In this document: positions 33,481 through 43,659 of the stretch, piece by piece
Layout of the letters: every line of letters starts with the position of its first letter
Numbering within the stretch: position 1 is the first letter of the stretch
Origin: Tenodera sinensis
Lineage: Eukaryota > Arthropoda > Insecta > Mantodea > Mantidae
Direction of reading: 5' to 3'
DNA length: 64,000 nucleotides
Assembly: GCA_030765045.1 (NCBI GenBank)
Contig: CM060962.1
Coordinates: 91,599,412 to 91,663,411 of the forward strand
Notes under the pieces: model-generated
The model's database searches: none
Seen by the model: only the letters and a program-made list of their open reading frames with translations
What the model was told of the DNA's origin: nothing
Made by a program: the position numbers and the translations under genes

Positions 33481-34412
33481 TTTTGGGCCCGTAGCATATG
33501 AGAAAATGTAGAAGTGTAATTGAAAGTGTAAGTGTAGTTGAAATTGTAACCGTTTTCTTAGAAATTATTATTCAAACTAATTACACATTATTTAACATAA
33601 GAATGCAACAAACAAAACATACACATACATAATAAATATACTGCACTATTTATAGTACTTTTGTGTATGCCAGTGCTGTTACTCTTAATTCTAACTAAAG
33701 AGGAGAAAGAAAGGATGCAATGATGCTTTGTACTGATTAAAAAAAACATTTTTCTTTGCTTCTTTGATATTCTCACACAATCATACACTAGTCAGTTATA
33801 TGCTCTTATCACAGAAATGTTGTCATCATTTAGGCTTTGTGATGAAAGAATCTGTGTAATTTCTAGAATTTGAACTGTGTTATACACACTGGGAACACTA
33901 ATTATTTAGGTCCACTTCTTCATCACCATCATCAAATATTATTATCAGATACAACCCAGAAAAGAATGTCCTTGCTGACTATCTTAACATGTGCATAGCA
34001 ATAATGTTTTCTGAAGTTATTGATGCCATGCTCAACATGACTACTATTTTATGCTGTGACAGCACGGATGAAGCACACAGAAACGATGCATAATATATCT
34101 TAAAATAAGCATAATATATAGATAAGTATGAAAATTAGTATACTTTGTATTTGGGACCAGAAAGGTGTGACATTAATAAATTTATAATTGAGTTAAATAT
34201 TAATGAATAAAGTTCAGTGTCTAAACATGTAACATACACCTATGAAAAACATAGAAGTGAAATTTAACTGCATATTCCTTTCTATAAGCTAAGCTCTTTG
34301 GACACACTGATTATAGCAGCTTGTCTTTTCTTACTATATTTAGATTTACCACCCAGAAGTGAATGGCTCTGGCTGACTTATCTAATAGCTTGTATGTGAT
34401 ATATCTGAAATG
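33481..34412. other. intronic sequence, nothing recognised
   Basis: AT-rich, no domains or shared repeats seen. Confidence 0.5.
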
Positions 34413-34957
34413 TGTTGTTGTTAGCTAATGCTGGATTTCTGACAATGAAGTCATTAATCCTCTTGCTCTCCAATATTTTTCACATGATATTGAAGAGAGC
34501 AATAGTAATAGTAACCGCTTTTTAGAGAGCACCATATTTTTATGTTTTGGTGGTCACATCGCTCTCTCACAACCCCCAGAATGTCTGGAGGACCACACCT
34601 GTCGTTGGTTTACGGGTCTCACCGACCTGACAGGGAGAATTATCAAAATAAATTCACCCACCATACCCTCTGATTACCAATCAAAGGACGTATTACATGC
34701 CATGACAGGTCAGCATGTTAGGGGTTAAGATTTTATAGAGAAATTAGACAAATGGAGAGGTTGGAAAAATAAAGACTCCCTAGCCCTCGGGAACCCTAAT
34801 AGCATCGGGGTCGGAAGAGAACAAGAGATGACCAAGGTAAGGTCAGATAGAAAAGTTACAGTGAGGAGTAAAACACCAGTAAGTGGAAGTAATGTACTGC
34901 TCAGCTTGGGTACCTTGTGGTCGCTGTTCACATATCCCCTAGACAGAGACCCCTGAG
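34413..34957 (-). mobile_element. short LINE-A derivative, copy 2
   Basis: Same structure and same 5' end (ctcaggggtctctgtctagg) and same internal junction (ttcaatatcat) as the copy at 28994. It is 545 bp, about 95 percent alike by eye. No clear target duplication is visible. Confidence 0.88.
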
Positions 34958-35254
34958 TCTATACAAAAAATGTAGATCTTGCTAAAATACACAATTTACA
35001 TCTCAATAAATTTTCTTGTAGGGTGAACCATTTCGGAGATATTCCTTGTTTTGTGTGAGTTTCTGAAAACGTAAAACTTCCATGAAATGGATCATCGCTG
35101 TTCATTTTTTTATATGCTAAGTGTGCAAAGAGAACGGAATCTCAAAGCTTTAAAAGGTTTGACTATCGCACAAAGCCTACTGTATTCTAATATTCCCCTT
35201 GCACCTACAAGGAAATAAGCAATAAGATAATTTGTACAAATGTCTATTTCAACT
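34958..35254. other. intronic sequence, nothing recognised
   Basis: AT-rich sequence between the short LINE-A derivative and the mini-insert. Confidence 0.5.
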
Positions 35255-35329
35255 AACACGAAGGTGAGTAAGTGAATGTGTAGGGTTTAACGGCCCGTCG
35301 ATAACGAGCTCATTTGGGCCAACACGAAG
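35255..35329. mobile_element. mini-insert (57 bp) with 9-bp target duplication
   Basis: A 57-bp sequence beginning gtgagtaagtgaatgtg and ending catttgggcc lies between two copies of aacacgaag (35255-35263, 35321-35329). A close relative lies at 43910 with its own duplication. The core tttaacggcccgtcga is shared. Confidence 0.7.
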
Positions 35330-35870
35330 AAGATATAGGAATAAGAATTGTAAGAATGGTTAGTACAAGAGTAGAGAAAGTCATGTGAGTACAACACATC
35401 AGATTTTTTGAGTTATGATAAAAGTTTTCCAACAAATGTATTATGTATTATGAGAAAAACATTGTTTCTATTTTTATCCTTGTCCTTGAAAAATGAACTG
35501 AAAGTGTTGTATTCACCTCAAAAAGTTCTAACCAGTTCATTCAAACCATTGCAAATTATATGAAATCAAATGGACTTGATGTGTGTACAGTTAAGTTTAT
35601 AAACTATGTGAACTGATTTTAACATTTCCTTCCATTACTGCGAGCACAGAAAGGAGTTTTACTGCCTTGAAACAAATAAAATTTTATTTATGGGCAACAC
35701 AAGTACAAATTCATCTGAGCAAATTGAATCTTTTATCAGTCGAAAAACATTTGTTTCGTTGAGAAGATACCACAAGGAATTGTTTTCTGATAGTGTGACA
35801 ATGCAGTTTACCATTACAGAAAGACGGCTGGAATTTATGTATGTATAAACAGGTATGGCAAATCCAATGG
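35330..35870. other. intronic sequence, nothing recognised
   Basis: AT-rich, no domain seen. Confidence 0.5.
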
Positions 35871-36011
35871 ATAGTATATTTCGGGTTTGCAGGCCGTGGT
35901 CCAGTCGACAAATTGTCTGATGTTTTGCCCAAGACTGTGTTGGGCGAAACGTCAGACAATCCATCGCCTGGACCACGGCCCACAAATCCGAAACCTACTA
36001 TCCATTGGATT
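35871..36011. repeat. foldback element, copy 1
   Basis: The arms 35871-35930 and 35942-36011 pair over almost their whole length (aatccaatgg...ccattggatt outside, tttgccc...gggcgaaac inside) with an 11-base loop. Related by sequence (ggccgtggtccagt) to the foldback at 51921 (ggccatggtctagt). Confidence 0.8.
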
Positions 36012-36204
36012 AATGCCAGCCATGAAAGCCTTAGCATGTATATTAGGTATGGCAAAATTGTTCATTTTACTTTTATAATTGTTGTTTAATTTGTTCGAAG
36101 AAAAATTTATTTAAATGCACTGTTCAGAAATTAACATTTAATCAACAACCCCTTATTGTCCAGATCTGGTAGGCCTGGCTTTCTTTATAGTTTTTAGTGC
36201 CTGC

Positions 36205-36420
36205 TTTTACTACGTATGGCATCGCAGGTAGTGACATTGATGATACATGGCATGAAGATGGAGCACTGGTGGAATGAGATGGCAGAGGAAACCCACCCCT
36301 GCATTGCTTTGTCCATTACAAATCTCACATGTGGTTACCTGGGATTGAACCCGAGCTGCTTGAGTGAGGTGTGAATGGTCTAACCACTAGGCCATGGTGC
36401 AGCTATGGTAGGCCTAGTGA
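36205..36420 (-). mobile_element. SINE-A, short subfamily, with tRNA-like head
   Basis: On the minus strand the head reads ccatggcctagtggttagac (box A-like) and, about 35 bases on, cgggttcaatccc (box B-like), a Pol III internal promoter. The body shares gccatctcattccacc and tgctccatcttcatg with the copy at 63815. Confidence 0.8.
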
Positions 36421-36922
36421 TAGCCTAAGTCACAGTCCCAACATATGCCACTGATGAATGTCTATAAAGTACACTTTCTGACCATTATAAAATTAAACAT
36501 AAAAGTGTGAAGCATGAGAATGTAAACAGTCCTCAAAATGCAAGGATAACAGCTTACAGAGAACAATTAAACTGTTCTAATGACAATAGCAAAACAGCTT
36601 CGAATTTGATTAATGAGGCTAGAAAAAATGACAAATGTACAAAAACATAAATTTAAAAATCTGGTGTGCTGCACTCATGTGACTTTCTCTACTCTTGTAC
36701 TATATATATCTGAAATGTTGTTTTAGCCTTGTGCGCATGTTTCTTCTGGTTTTTCTGATGTATGTTTCTTGTAAACTGAACCTTCCATTTTATACTCGCC
36801 TGGTTTCTTTTCTGATGGGATTCTATCCATGTGTTTTGATTTCAGCAGTTTTTTAAATCATATTTATTTAGTGGTGCTAAAACTATACTGAACTCTTTAA
36901 AGATCTTCTGGAATTTTTGAAA

Positions 36923-37045
36923 TGTCTAGGAGTGGTGTGTGAAGCAGGAGATCTGTGGTTCAAATCCTGGCTATAGCATTGAATTTTTCAATCCTCATTC
37001 TACCTCTCAAACACTGCCCACGCATGGCCTGTAAGTTTAAAAACC
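36923..37045 (+). mobile_element. SINE-C fragment, tRNA-derived
   Basis: Carries gaagcaggagatctgtggtt-caaatcctggct (box B-like) followed by the family tail attgaatttttcaatcctca, ctacctctcaaacactg. Related copies at 37561 and 40003. Box A is eroded. Confidence 0.65.
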
Positions 37046-37195
37046 ATCAGTAAACTGGTTGGCATAAAATAACAATTACCATCTAAAGGTTATTTAATTA
37101 AACCCAGGACATAAAGTACTTACTATTGTTAGTCACCCTTAGGGTACTTATCTCAGATGTGAGATTCCCTAATGGTCTACCGGGAAATACAAATC

Positions 37196-37530
37196 TTCTT
37201 CATCTTTCCCTGATTACCCTCCCCTTATGTAGAACTTATACTCCCTAGGACTTACAAGCCAGTGCCTAGGGCCAGACACCTGTTGGGGAGCAGAGGGACC
37301 TCTGGACCAGACAGAGACCTGGAAGCAGGTGGTCAGCCAAGCACCAGGTATGATAGTGAGGAAGAGGATAATATGAAATGCAGGCGAAATGGATGATTGG
37401 AAGGGTGATAATGGAGCAATTGGTGGAATGAATGGCGGGGGAAACCGGAGAAAACACGCCCAGACGCCGTTTCGTCCACCACAAAATCATATGCTGGTCC
37501 CACCTAGGTGGTAGGTGAGCGGTGAAAATA
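37196..37530 (-). mobile_element. SINE-A full-length copy
   Basis: About 330 bp. On the minus strand the order is a tRNA-like remnant (ctcacctaccacctaggtgg), a central block cgtctgggcgtgttttctcc-ggtttcccccgcc, then a family-specific tail ending near ggtaatcagggaaagatgaag. Box B is weak here (gggaccagcatat), unlike the copies at 46056 and 63815. Confidence 0.8.
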
Positions 37531-37560
37531 CAAATCGGTTGGGGAATTTAATGTCATACT

Positions 37561-37690
37561 GGCAAGTTGCCTTGGTAGGTCAATGGTAAGAGCAGCTGTG
37601 CATGAAGTGGAAGGTCTGTGGTTCAAATCCTAGCTATGGCATTGAATTTTCAGTCCTGTTCTACCTCTCAAACATTGTCCACATACACCT
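37561..37690 (+). mobile_element. SINE-C copy, tRNA-derived
   Basis: A 75-base tRNA-like head with box A tggtaggtcaatggtaag and box B gtggttcaaatcc; then ttgaattttcagtcctgttc and tacctctcaaacattgtcc. It is not a functional tRNA: stems are disrupted and the same head recurs with a shared tail. Confidence 0.75.
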
Positions 37691-38121
37691 CTGTTTCTGC
37701 AACAATCAGACCTTCGTTCTTAGCCACTGGCATGCTAGGTCATGCTAAACCTGTACCGGAAATATTCTTTCTTCTCACTATCCATGTCTTAGTGAGCAAG
37801 ATTGCAAGATAATTATTTGTTACATTTATCATGTAGAATAATCTCTTAACATATGGTGCATCAAATACCTTCCACCCTGTAAAATAAATTACTGCCTCAT
37901 ATCAAGGAAATCATTTTCATAGACAAATTTGAAAGAAAAGTACAGAGAGAGGTAGGTGTGTGTGCACGTGTGTGTGTAAGAGTGCTTGCATACATTTTTA
38001 AATTTATTTTAAATACAATGAATTAAACTACGTTTATTACCTAGATACTATTAAATTTAAGTGATCAAGAGAAGAAAATGAAATGTTTATATACTCCAAT
38101 TTATTATAGTCTATGGACTTA

Positions 38122-38720
38122 TTAATTCCATAAAATTCCTTTATATCTCCTGTTCTTCTTCTTGAGTTGGGTGGAGAGTGTTGTTATTGGTATCTTATTG
38201 TACACTATGTTCTTTTTGTCGATTTTTGCAGCTTCTTTGGCGATCTTGTCTGCCAGCTTGTTCCCCTCAATCCCTGAACATGCTTTAACCCATCCAAGTA
38301 GATATTCCATTCCTTGTCCTGTAGTTGTACTTTACTTCTGATGTTCTCAATGATTGTGCTATGGATGGAATAATTATGAAGGGAAGCTAGTGTTACTTGG
38401 CTGTCAGTGTCTGTTACTGCTTTTTATCATTCTCTGGGTTTTCATCTAGTGTGTCTATTTCATCTAGTGATTTCAGGATGGCCAGTTGCTCAGCTTGGCT
38501 ATTTGAACACTCGTAAGTTAACCTTTATTCCAGAGTTCCAATTAATCCTTTGTTTTTGTATATAGGTACTCCTGACACAACTTTTCCATCAATTTTGCTG
38601 CCATCAGTGAATATATCAATTGGGTATGAATCTCGGTTGCTTGGCAAGCAGCGGTAGATCGTACTCATGTCCACCTCTAGCTTGTCCATACTTTACTTTG
38701 TAGAGTTGCACCTTGTCATG
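38122..38720 (-). pseudogene. RNase H fragment of another LINE
   Basis: Minus strand: YPIDIFTDGSKIDGKVVSGV (catalytic D), SNSQAEQLAILKSL (E), DTDSQVTL (D; in another frame) and GWVKACSGIEGNKLADKIAK, where the usual histidine of W-V-K-A-H is cysteine. This is the RNase H domain of an R1/Jockey-group-type element different from LINE-A. Stops and slips occur at about 38550, 38420 and 38320. No reverse transcriptase lies beside it. Confidence 0.75.
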
Positions 38721-38768
38721 TATTATAAACTCAGTGAGTGGTATCCCTGCCATCACACATGACGCTTC

Positions 38769-38798
38769 AAATGAAATGAAATGAAATGAAATGAAATG
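38769..38798. repeat. AAATG microsatellite
   Basis: Five and a half units of aaatg (caaatgaaatgaaatgaaat and on). Confidence 0.95.
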
Positions 38799-38924
38799 AT
38801 CCAGTAGGCTTTAGTTATTTTTGTTTATCATTGTCTGTACGTCGGGAAGTTTGTTTAGATTGTGTGTGTGTGCGTGTCTATCGATGGTTCATTCGATCGT
38901 CAGAAAAAGCAAAACAAGAAAACG

Positions 38925-39590
38925 GAGTATGTAATGGATACTACAAAAATGTTCTTGAGAGCAAATATTCCAATTGAAAAGGTGGATCACCCAGCAGTTA
39001 GAACTTAGCTTCAGAAGTACGTTCCCAGTGAGCATTAGTGGCATTAATTAATTACATAAGTAATATTTCAAACAAATTCATTTTAATAATTATTAATCCA
39101 AGCGTGTTATTAAATCAAATTACATTATATAATATAAATAAATAATCAATATGAAATATGATTTTAATAAAGCAAAATAAGTCTGTTAAAATAAATATTT
39201 TTTAATTATTGTACTTTAATATATTTTTTACAATAATTTTCATAGGATCGGGAGACTTCCCCAAGTCTAATGAACTCAGACAGGAATATGTCCCTCGCTG
39301 TGGCGAAGAGATGGTTTCAAAAATAAAGGAATCATTAGATGGCAAGCAAGATTTAGCGATAGTTTGTGATGAAACAGATTCTGCAGGTTGTTGCGTATTT
39401 GCCGTCTTAGTTAACACACAGGATGCTTCATTTAATCAAGAAATCTATCTTTTAGACTGTGCCTTTTTAGACTCTACTAATAGTAGAACCTGTTCCCAGA
39501 CTATCCTGAAAAAGTTGGTAGCATTTTCAATTGATTATGAAAATGTAACTGTGGCTTGGACTTTTAAAACCAAAACATGCCATACAGGGA
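38925..39590 (+). pseudogene. hAT transposase fragment, possibly with a small intron
   Basis: The first part (38925-39027) encodes MDTTKMFLRANIPIEKVDHP then LQKYVP. The second (39246-39590) encodes SGDFPKSNELRQEYVPRCGE, AIVCDETDSAGC (catalytic D) and IYLLDCAFLDSTNSRTCSQT. Between them is an AT-rich 218-bp gap, 39028-39245, with GTGAGC at the left and a pyrimidine-poor tttcatag at the right; joining them keeps the frame. One stop (TAG for W) occurs before the gap. Both ends of the transposase are missing. It may be an element intron or chance. Confidence 0.65.
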
Positions 39591-40002
39591 GAGGTAATGA
39601 TGTAATAACCAGATTATATTCTAATTGTACCGGCAATGACCTATCTCAGTGGAAGTTAGTATCATGCATAATTTAAGTACTCCATTTTGGAGTTCATACA
39701 CATAAATTCATATTATTTCACATTTGCAAAATGCCACTTGGCAACATTGTTGCTAGGTAGTGACTTAATTCTGAACCAAATGATAAACAAGAAGCAGATT
39801 ATTTCAAAAGGAAAAATTTGCGAAGCTAACCATGAGAGCAAGGAATGTTCTAGAACCAAGATATATTAACAATCAATGCGTTAGGATGAACGATTGAATC
39901 GCCATGAAAGCGAGGTACTGTTTCTTTTATGCCAACAAACTTACTACTGGTGTTTTTAAACACAAGCCATGTGTGAGCAATGTTTGAGCGGTAGAACTAT
40001 TC
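39591..40002. other. intronic sequence, nothing recognised
   Basis: AT-rich, no domain. Confidence 0.5.
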
Positions 40003-40120
40003 TGGCAAGTTGTCACAGTAGCTCAGTGGTTAGAGCAGCTGTGCATGAAGTGGAAGGTCTGTGGTTTAAATCCCAGCTGTGGTACTGAAGTTTTCAGTTC
40101 CGATTCTACCTTCGAGGTGC
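40003..40120 (+). mobile_element. SINE-C copy, best-preserved head
   Basis: Box A cagtagctcagtggttagag and box B ctgtggtttaaatccc at proper spacing. The tRNA-like head ends cagctgtggta, then the family tail gaagttttcagttccgattc. It lies about 140 bp from exon d, on the opposite strand to the gene. Confidence 0.8.
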
Positions 40121-40265
40121 TGCTGTTTATATATGGAGCTATCATAGGAATGAAAAAAATTGGATCATAAATGCAGGAAAATGACAGCAATGGGAATAAA
40201 GACATCACATTTCCTCTGTATCTCTAACTACTAAAAAATATTTTATTATATCATTAAACACATAC

Positions 40266-40363
40266 CAGTTCTCATGCTAGATGTTCTGTCCAACCCTCTA
40301 GCTAAAGAATTCACTTCCTCATCCTCAGTAAGCATGGTATGTACATCAGGATTACTGCTACTC
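40266..40363 (-). CDS. DOCK7: DOCK7-like exon d (98 nt)
   Basis: The acceptor is ggtattccag; the donor is actg followed by gtatgt. One base completes an arginine codon, then SSSNPDVHTMLTEDEEVNSL and ARGLDRTSSMRT follow, ending with one base of a glycine codon. The SNPD, acidic DDEV-like and GLDR-SxS pattern corresponds to the serine-rich linker of vertebrate DOCK7 and is probably a phosphorylated loop. A long CT microsatellite sits about 60 bp upstream in the preceding intron (40421-40493), close to the acceptor side. Confidence 0.85.
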
Positions 40364-40418
40364 CTGGAATACCAGTTAAAGCATTTTAAGTTAAACTTCT
40401 ATCTATGCATTTCTCCCC

Positions 40419-40420
<2 letters not shown>

Positions 40421-40493
<73 letters not shown>
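40421..40493. repeat. CT microsatellite
   Basis: About 73 bp of nearly pure CT with two TG interruptions, 58 bp upstream of exon d on the gene strand (there it reads as GA). Confidence 0.95.
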
Positions 40494-42190
40494 TTCACAT
40501 CAGCAAAAGCTGAAATCATTGCTTCATTAGTTCCCTTCTGTTAAAGGAATTGCATGTACTTTCCAAATGCTAAATAATTATATTGAAAGTGAACTCAGGG
40601 TTCCAATAGTTTCTGAAGTTATTTAGAATTCAATGTGCAGAAATATAATTCAGTTTTTCCTGCACAAGATATAACCCTAATATATTTTAATGAGTGAAGA
40701 GATGATAGGTTTCTCAAGCGCATGATGGACCATCCAATAGTCAGTTCAAATGTTTCCCTCGACCACACCCAAAAATGTGCATACATAACACTATTCCAAC
40801 ACAAGCGTTTATTTATGATTCAGATTTGTTTATTTATTTATTAATGCTAAGCTATATACAGGTGAATATGACAGGTATTCAGCCCTGGCTCTCTCCCAAT
40901 CATACTCATAATTTACAGTGTTGTAACAGACAACAGTTTTCTGAATTCCATGAGTGTACAAAGAGAAGAACTGTTGATCGTGTTCTTGTGGGATTCACTT
41001 TTTGTTGTTTATCTACGTGAAATCAGTTTTGTTTTTAACATTAAAGTTTCTATACTTATAAAGTATAAGTTCCTGATTGATAAATGTTACAATTTATGTC
41101 AGCCGTGGGGTTAAAGATTAATAGGAATCAAATGATGGCTTCGAGGAAAGTACGATTGAACAATTTTAAAGCGATTCATCTGAAATGCGAGCTGGAAGAA
41201 TTCAACCAAGAAACTTCTGGTACAATGGCTACATTACTGTCATGGCTTTGGACAGCACTAGAATCATAAGCTAAAGACCCAGAGACACCAATTTTTTAAA
41301 TTACTGGTAATGCTAGCCACTAAGCACAAATTTTAGAGGAAAAATATGCAGACAGTTCTAAAAGTCAAGTCAAAAATGTTAAGTTTTTGGAAGAAAAAAT
41401 TACAGAAAGTTCCCAAAGTCAAGTTGAAAATTATAGATTATTAGAGACAAAAAACCTTGAAGTTGGTAAGGAACTCAAATGAAAGGAAACAGATTCACAA
41501 CTTGAAATAACAGCTATTGTAGACTGAAATAAATCACAGGAGTAGTCCATACAGGTAGATCTCACTGAGTTAAAATCAGAATCAGAGAATGTTCCAAGGG
41601 CAGTGTGTGTCTCCATGTAACAGAAAAACACCATGGTATATGTAGTGAATGCAGTTTGAAACCACAGCTATTACCAATGGATGGAATAGAGAACACAAAG
41701 GCACTGCCTTAGTGATTGCTCTTTGAGGTGATAATTTCAATATTCTCCTGGCCATCCAAGACAATGAACAAAATGGTATGGTGATAAGTATCTTCAGCAG
41801 GTGTATCATAGCTAACTCTGCAGCAGAAGCCAGAAGTGTAGAGAAAACCATCTGCATCTCAGTCTTCCTTGTAGTTGATTTCCTATACGGTGGTCCCACA
41901 TAGTAGCCTTGTATGTCCACCTGTTGTTCTGTAATCTGGCCAAGTAGCCTCCCATTTTCATTTTAATCTTGTGGCTAATTGTCATGTCTTTGGTCTGTAT
42001 ATGGTTATGTTAATATGCAAACTTACTGATACTGGAATTCCAAATTATTGAACCTACTGTATGAGGAACTCCTTCATAACCAAAACAAAGGGATGTTGTA
42101 TTGAACTACTGGTGATAGAGTAATAGATGCATTTGTTATTTCTATTTATTTACTTTAATTATTTCTTTGTATATTTACTCTTATTTAATA
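40494..42190. other. intronic sequence, nothing recognised
   Basis: AT-rich. A lysine/glutamate-rich broken frame near 41330-41600 (EEKYADSSKSQVKNVKFLEE-like) resembles coiled-coil coding sequence, but it is too decayed to assign. Confidence 0.4.
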
Positions 42191-42199
42191 TGAATAGTG

Positions 42200-42555
42200 A
42201 TAAAAACTAAACCCCTAGCACTACAGCCCAGGAAGGGCCTTGGCTTGCTGCCCAGCCACTGCATCCCCCCACCTCTGCCCACTACAGGCGTCATTGGTGG
42301 GGTGCAGTACTGGAGGGTAGGATGTGGTCAGTGCCCTGAGCCCTCCTGGCCAGTTATGCAGCCTTCGCAACCTGGGGCCACTACTTCTCCATCAAGCAGC
42401 TCCTCAACTGGTCCCCCCAGGACCTAACGAGGCTGAGTGCACCCCGTGCCAGACCTCCCAGTGGGGGGAAAAATCCCCCTGTTGGTACTGGGGATCAAAA
42501 CTGGGTCCTCCGCGCCAGAGGCAAGCACACTACTAACTGCGCTATGGAGGTGATC
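42200..42555 (-). mobile_element. SINE-B, tRNA-derived, GC-rich
   Basis: On the minus strand the head reads cctccatagcgcagttagta (box A-like) and cccagttttgatcccc (box B-like), then a GC-rich body of about 280 bp. It is a single copy in the window and stands out by GC content from its AT-rich surroundings. Confidence 0.75.
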
Positions 42556-43659
42556 AATAATAGTGATAGGTGTATAGAATAAATTTTCTAGCCTTTACTT
42601 GGAGAATTAACTGAAGGAGAATGGAACTTTGTATTTTCACAGCAGCACTCTGTTGACTGCTCATAAGACTGACTTTTCGATTGTAAAAGTTTCGACAACA
42701 AAATTATTACTAAAAACATTTGACCTGCCCACTTCCCAGATCTAATTCCCTCTCTCTATTGATCCATGGATTTCCAAAGATGAAAACTCAGAGGTAAATT
42801 CAATTTCTGCAAGGGAATTAAAAAGATTCAGGGATAATTTAATTAGGTGATACCATGGTCATCTGGAAAATGGTTCCAAAATCTGCTTGCATAATATGAC
42901 ACGTATTTTTAAGTGATTTTAAATTATTTTTAACATTTTTTGTAGCAGGATTAGACAGTACTGCTACTTTGAAGTTGTAGTTTGATAAAAAGCTGACTCA
43001 TGTTGATGCTCTTGCTTCACTCACAGGAAGCCCATGATTTGCTCTCTGGTATATGAGTAGGCACATATACAAAAACGTAAAATGTGGAATAAAACAAAAT
43101 ATTCTTATGAAATCTATATATGTAACAAACTTATATGTAAATAACATAAATTTAAGATTTTCACATTGTGCATTTACAAATATTTTTCATTTTTAATTCC
43201 AGTACAGTTCATAACTAGCCATTAGCTGATAACTAGGGTTAGGATGTGTATGACATGTCATATTTTTGTCTTTACACCCATTTTCACTGCAAACACAAAT
43301 TAAGCATGAATTTCACATTTTTAATCCTAACTAGTCAGTTTTTATTTTGCATATTAAGTCATAAGTCGTTTTTATGGTTTTGGTCATATTTCGATCATAT
43401 TTATCATATTTCGTCATATCTCGCTTATGAATTCGAAAATAATACAATTATGCAATAAATGCACTGAATGGTCAAGTTAACATTTTTCGGGAAAAGAGTC
43501 ACTAATTATTTGGTTTGACTAACTGGAATGTGAAGTGAAGGGACAATAACAGTGCAGGTACTAAGATCACAATGCCGGCTTACCCTTTCCCGTCTCTCCT
43601 TGTTTTTAAAATATTTTCATTTCAGTTCACATTTGAAGTCATATCTGGAAGTATTAACA

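Noticed and set aside
35917..35962. CTGATG...GCCC...GGGCGAAAC in the foldback, considered as a hammerhead core
   Set aside because: The last base of the CTGATGA box is wrong and the whole segment is one continuous hairpin, which explains the match.
37561..37640. tRNA-like sequence with box A and box B
   Set aside because: Recurs with the same non-tRNA tail at 36923 and 40003 and has disrupted stems, so it is a SINE head and not a tRNA gene. The same reasoning applies to 36205, 42200, 46056 and 63815.
38769..38798. Short direct repeats checked as a CRISPR array
   Set aside because: A pure pentanucleotide microsatellite without spacers; the genome is eukaryotic.
40421..40493. CT-rich run and neighbouring open frame as a coding region
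   Set aside because: Simple repeat; the frame is only a translation of the microsatellite.
42197..42536. Two proline-rich open frames in a GC-rich island, considered as exons
   Set aside because: They lie inside a tRNA-headed SINE (SINE-B); no splice sites or known domain.
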